From assembly GCA_015484715.1 (NCBI GenBank), contig WFUY01000258.1, positions 1 to 7,323 of the forward strand: a stretch of 7,323 nt of DNA. The letters run 5' to 3'. Within the stretch, counting starts at the first letter, position 1. Each line of letters opens with the position of its first letter. The notes beneath the pieces were generated by a model. It was given only the letters and a program-made list of their open reading frames with translations. It did no database searches and was not told where the DNA came from. Source of the DNA: Thermoflexales bacterium (GTDB taxonomy: Bacteria > Chloroflexota > Anaerolineae > S140-20). A program made the position numbers and the translations under genes. Below are positions 5,448-7,323 of the stretch, piece by piece.

Positions 5448-6715
5448 ATCGCACACACCCAGGGCGACATCGTTTGCACCTGCTCGAACAGGGCCAGCAA
5501 CTGATCGGCGATGATGGGCCAGGCGTACCCTTCGGCCCAACACTGGGCCCGGTACCCCATCCGCTGGCGGAGCAGCGGGTCCTCCATCAGCCGCAGGATG
5601 GCCGCCGCCAGCGCCTCGGGATCCCTGTCGGGAACCCGGAAGCCTGTCGCCCCATCCCGAACCAGGTAGGCCAGCCCCCCCACGTCGGAGGCGATGACCG
5701 GGGTGCCACAGGCCATCGCCTCCAAGGCCACCATCCCGAAGGACTCGTAGTGGGAGGGGACCACGACCACCTCGGCGGCCGAGTAGTAGTATTGCAGCGT
5801 GTCCTGATCCTTGGCTCCCAAGAAAGTGACCAGATCGCCGATGCCCAACTCCTCCCGCAGCCGCTGCAGGCGGGCCATCTCGGCGTTCTCCCGCTGCCCC
5901 TCCGGGCTAGGGTCGCCGCCAATGATGGAGACGCAGGTGTCGCGGAGCCAGTCGGGGTGACGCCGGACCAACAGCGCCATCGCCCGCATCAGGGTGTCAA
6001 TCCCCTTCAGCGGCTCGATGCGGCCCACGAAGAGGACCATCCGATGTTCCACCGGGATGCCGATGGTCTGTTTGGCGAGGGTTGGCTCGATGGGGTGGAA
6101 GCGGTTGAGGTCCACGCCCGGCGGGATGACGGCGATCCGGTCGGGATCGGCCCCGTAGAACTCGATGAGCTGGTCTTTCTCAACCGGCGTGGCTGCCACC
6201 AGCCGGTCGGCGAACTGGACGATCTCCGTCTCCACGGCGATGCGCAGGGGGGGCTCCCGCTCCTCAGGCCGGCGAGCGATGCGGTTCTTCAGGTGGCCCA
6301 ATGTGTGGAACATCTGAACGATGGGGATGCCCCACCGCTCCCGCAGCGCCCGGGCCACCCAGCCGGAGAGCCAGTAGTGGCTGTGCAGGAGGTCGTAGCG
6401 GACCCTTTCGGCCTCGGCGAAGGCGATGACGCCCTCGACGAAGGCGGGCAGGTGGTCGAAGAGGCGGTACTTGTCGTAAGGGGCTTCGGGACCGGCCACT
6501 AGGTGGACCACCCGCCCCAGCGGCCCTAAACGGTGGCTCACCTTGGCGACCTGGGGGTTCTGGGAACGGGTGAAGACATCCACCGCGATCCCTCGCCGGA
6601 CCAGCTCACGGCTCAGATCGCGCACGTAGACGTTCATCCCCCCCGTCTCCTTGCCGCCTAGCGTCGCCAGGGGGCAGGTGTGGACGCTCAGCATCGCGAT
6701 GCGCTGGATGGTCAT
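5444..6715 (-). CDS. GT4 family glycosyltransferase, MshA/sucrose-synthase-like
   Basis: The gene encodes a complete 423-residue GT-B retaining glycosyltransferase that should move a sugar from a nucleotide-sugar donor to an acceptor in the cytoplasm. The N-terminal acceptor domain has the GGKETGGMNVYVRDLSREL signature (20-38), YDLLHSHYWLSGWV (107-120), FHTLGHLKN (136-144) and VIPPGVDLNRF (197-207). The donor domain has VGRIEPLKGID (230-240; Arg232, Lys237) and the EX7E motif ESFGMVALE (324-332). These spacings and the GGMNVYV and HSHYWLSG blocks resemble MshA (1L-myo-inositol-1-phosphate N-acetylglucosaminyltransferase) and related sucrose-type enzymes. Mycothiol synthesis cannot be claimed from one gene. 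The ATG at 6713-6715 overlaps the upstream acyltransferase stop (ATGA) and has AGGAG five bases upstream; the longer in-frame ORF to 7156 is antisense-like shadow of that gene's region. The stop overlaps the methyltransferase start, so the three genes probably form one translational unit. Confidence 0.93.
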   Translation of the reverse strand: MTIQRIAMLSVHTCPLATLGGKETGGMNVYVRDLSRELVRRGIAVDVFTRSQNPQVAKVSHRLGPLGRVVHLVAGPEAPYDKYRLFDHLPAFVEGVIAFAEAERVRYDLLHSHYWLSGWVARALRERWGIPIVQMFHTLGHLKNRIARRPEEREPPLRIAVETEIVQFADRLVAATPVEKDQLIEFYGADPDRIAVIPPGVDLNRFHPIEPTLAKQTIGIPVEHRMVLFVGRIEPLKGIDTLMRAMALLVRRHPDWLRDTCVSIIGGDPSPEGQRENAEMARLQRLREELGIGDLVTFLGAKDQDTLQYYYSAAEVVVVPSHYESFGMVALEAMACGTPVIASDVGGLAYLVRDGATGFRVPDRDPEALAAAILRLMEDPLLRQRMGYRAQCWAEGYAWPIIADQLLALFEQVQTMSPWVCAI

Positions 6716-7323
6716 CGTGGCTCCTGGGAGGGGCGGTGGATGAGGAGGCGATGGACGGTGGTGTCCACGCCGCCCAGATCGTACTTGTACCCCTCGTTTC
6801 CACGCAGGAAGTCCACCGTTCGGTAGCCCCGCTCGATGGCGTCTCGGATCAGGTAGGCCATCAGGACGATGCCGGGGCTGAGCCGGCCATAGGCAGGGTC
6901 GAACCCGGAGTTGTAGACCAGGACTTGACCTCCGTAGAGGAAGTTGAAGTAGGTGGCCACCGGCCTCTCCAGATCGGTCAGGAAGGCCAGTTGCAGCCAG
7001 CCGGCCTGATGGGTAGCCTGGGCGATGGCGTGGAAGAAGGCCTGGTGACGCCGGTCCAGGATGAACTCCGCCTTGTCCGGATGGCTCTTGCGCATTAACT
7101 CGATGAACCGGTCCACCTCGGCGCTCAGGTCGTGCTCCGGCCCGACCTGGTACCACTCCAGTTCGGCGGCCCGGCGCAGCTTGCGCCGCAGTTCGTGGCG
7201 CTGCTTGCGGGGCAGTACGGCCAGATAGGCCTCCCAGGTCGTGGGCAGGGAGAGCACCGGACAGACATCCTCCAGTTCGATCTCCACGGTCAGCCCCCGG
7301 CGGCGGGCCAGGTCGGGCAGGAC
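6712..7323 (-). CDS. CelD/BcsL-type GNAT acyltransferase (Acetyltransf_6), 5' end off the window
   Basis: The frame is open to the right edge, giving 203 C-terminal residues plus the stop. A GTG at 7285-7287 is in frame but is not a likely start: the preceding codons (VLPDLARRRGLT) continue the fold, so the N-terminal GNAT half lies beyond the edge. Family features are WEAYLAVLPRKQRHELRRKLRR (about 30-51 of the visible part), LAFLTDLERPVATYFNFLYGGQ, YNSGFDPAYGRLSPGIVL, IERGYRTVDFLRGNEGYKYDLGG and a basic tail ending at TGA 6712-6714. Proteins of this group are found in polysaccharide and envelope gene clusters and are FemAB-like acyl or aminoacyl transferases; the donor and acceptor are unknown here. 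The stop overlaps the glycosyltransferase start by four bases, so joint translation and a shared pathway are likely. Confidence 0.88.
   Translation of the reverse strand, partial: VLPDLARRRGLTVEIELEDVCPVLSLPTTWEAYLAVLPRKQRHELRRKLRRAAELEWYQVGPEHDLSAEVDRFIELMRKSHPDKAEFILDRRHQAFFHAIAQATHQAGWLQLAFLTDLERPVATYFNFLYGGQVLVYNSGFDPAYGRLSPGIVLMAYLIRDAIERGYRTVDFLRGNEGYKYDLGGVDTTVHRLLIHRPSQEPR
6721..6725 (-). promoter_or_regulatory. Ribosome binding site of the GT4 gene
   Basis: The minus strand reads AGGAG, then CCACG, then the ATG at 6713-6715. It lies in the last codons of the acyltransferase gene and settles the glycosyltransferase start against the 441-base-longer in-frame alternative. Confidence 0.75.

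Noticed and set aside
5448..5543. Longer methyltransferase start at 5543
   Set aside because: It would overlap the glycosyltransferase by about 100 bases and put a non-hydrophobic 32-residue segment before the membrane helix; the ATGA start at 5447 is simpler.
5474..6502. A 342-codon plus-strand open frame opposite the glycosyltransferase
   Set aside because: It is antisense to a complete GT4 gene with all motifs in place and shows no family features of its own.
6716..7156. N-terminal extension of the glycosyltransferase up to 7156
   Set aside because: The extension lies entirely over the acyltransferase coding region and is Pro/Arg/Gly-rich without family similarity; the ATG at 6715 has a good ribosome binding site and begins the conserved fold.

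Overview
The window is a GC-rich bacterial segment in which every supported gene lies on the minus strand, so genes are read from the right edge to the left. The gene content, the tight 4-bp ATGA overlaps and an 8-bp degenerate tandem array between genes recall GC-rich Chloroflexota (Anaerolineae-like) genomes. That placement is an inference, because there is no rRNA or other marker gene here.

Layout in transcription order. (1) Right edge to about 4734: a compact cassette of a CelD/BcsL-type GNAT acyltransferase (its 5' end lies outside the window), a GT4 glycosyltransferase resembling MshA, and a class I SAM methyltransferase with an N-terminal membrane helix. Both junctions are ATGA stop/start overlaps, so the three are probably translationally coupled and may act together on a glycosylated lipid or envelope metabolite. 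(2) 3155-4756: a DUF262 plus DUF1524/HNH-type protein (GmrSD/SspE-like), a solitary candidate anti-phage nuclease. Its base composition is clearly lower in GC than its neighbours, and its start lies inside the last codons of the methyltransferase. It looks like an acquired gene set into a housekeeping block. (3) 2999-3154: a short gap holding a strong imperfect hairpin and the ribosome binding site of the next gene. (4) 1403-2998: hyuB, the B subunit of an ATP-dependent hydantoinase/5-oxoprolinase, without hyuA in the window. (5) 811-1356: a RimJ/RimL-type GNAT N-acetyltransferase, preceded by a 19-codon ORF that starts on the hyuB stop codon. (6) 652-822: a 21-unit, 8-bp tandem array. It supplies the end and stop codon of the acetyltransferase and runs up to the ribosome binding region of the next gene. 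(7) 1-647: a DeoC/FbaB/LsrF-type class I aldolase cut by the left edge.

The most interesting points are the lone DUF262/HNH gene with its composition break and its 23-bp overlap, the 8-bp array that merges with the coding and initiation signals of both flanking genes, the hyuB without hyuA, and the coupled acyltransferase/glycosyltransferase/membrane-anchored methyltransferase cassette. I found no tRNA, rRNA, CRISPR array or insertion sequence.
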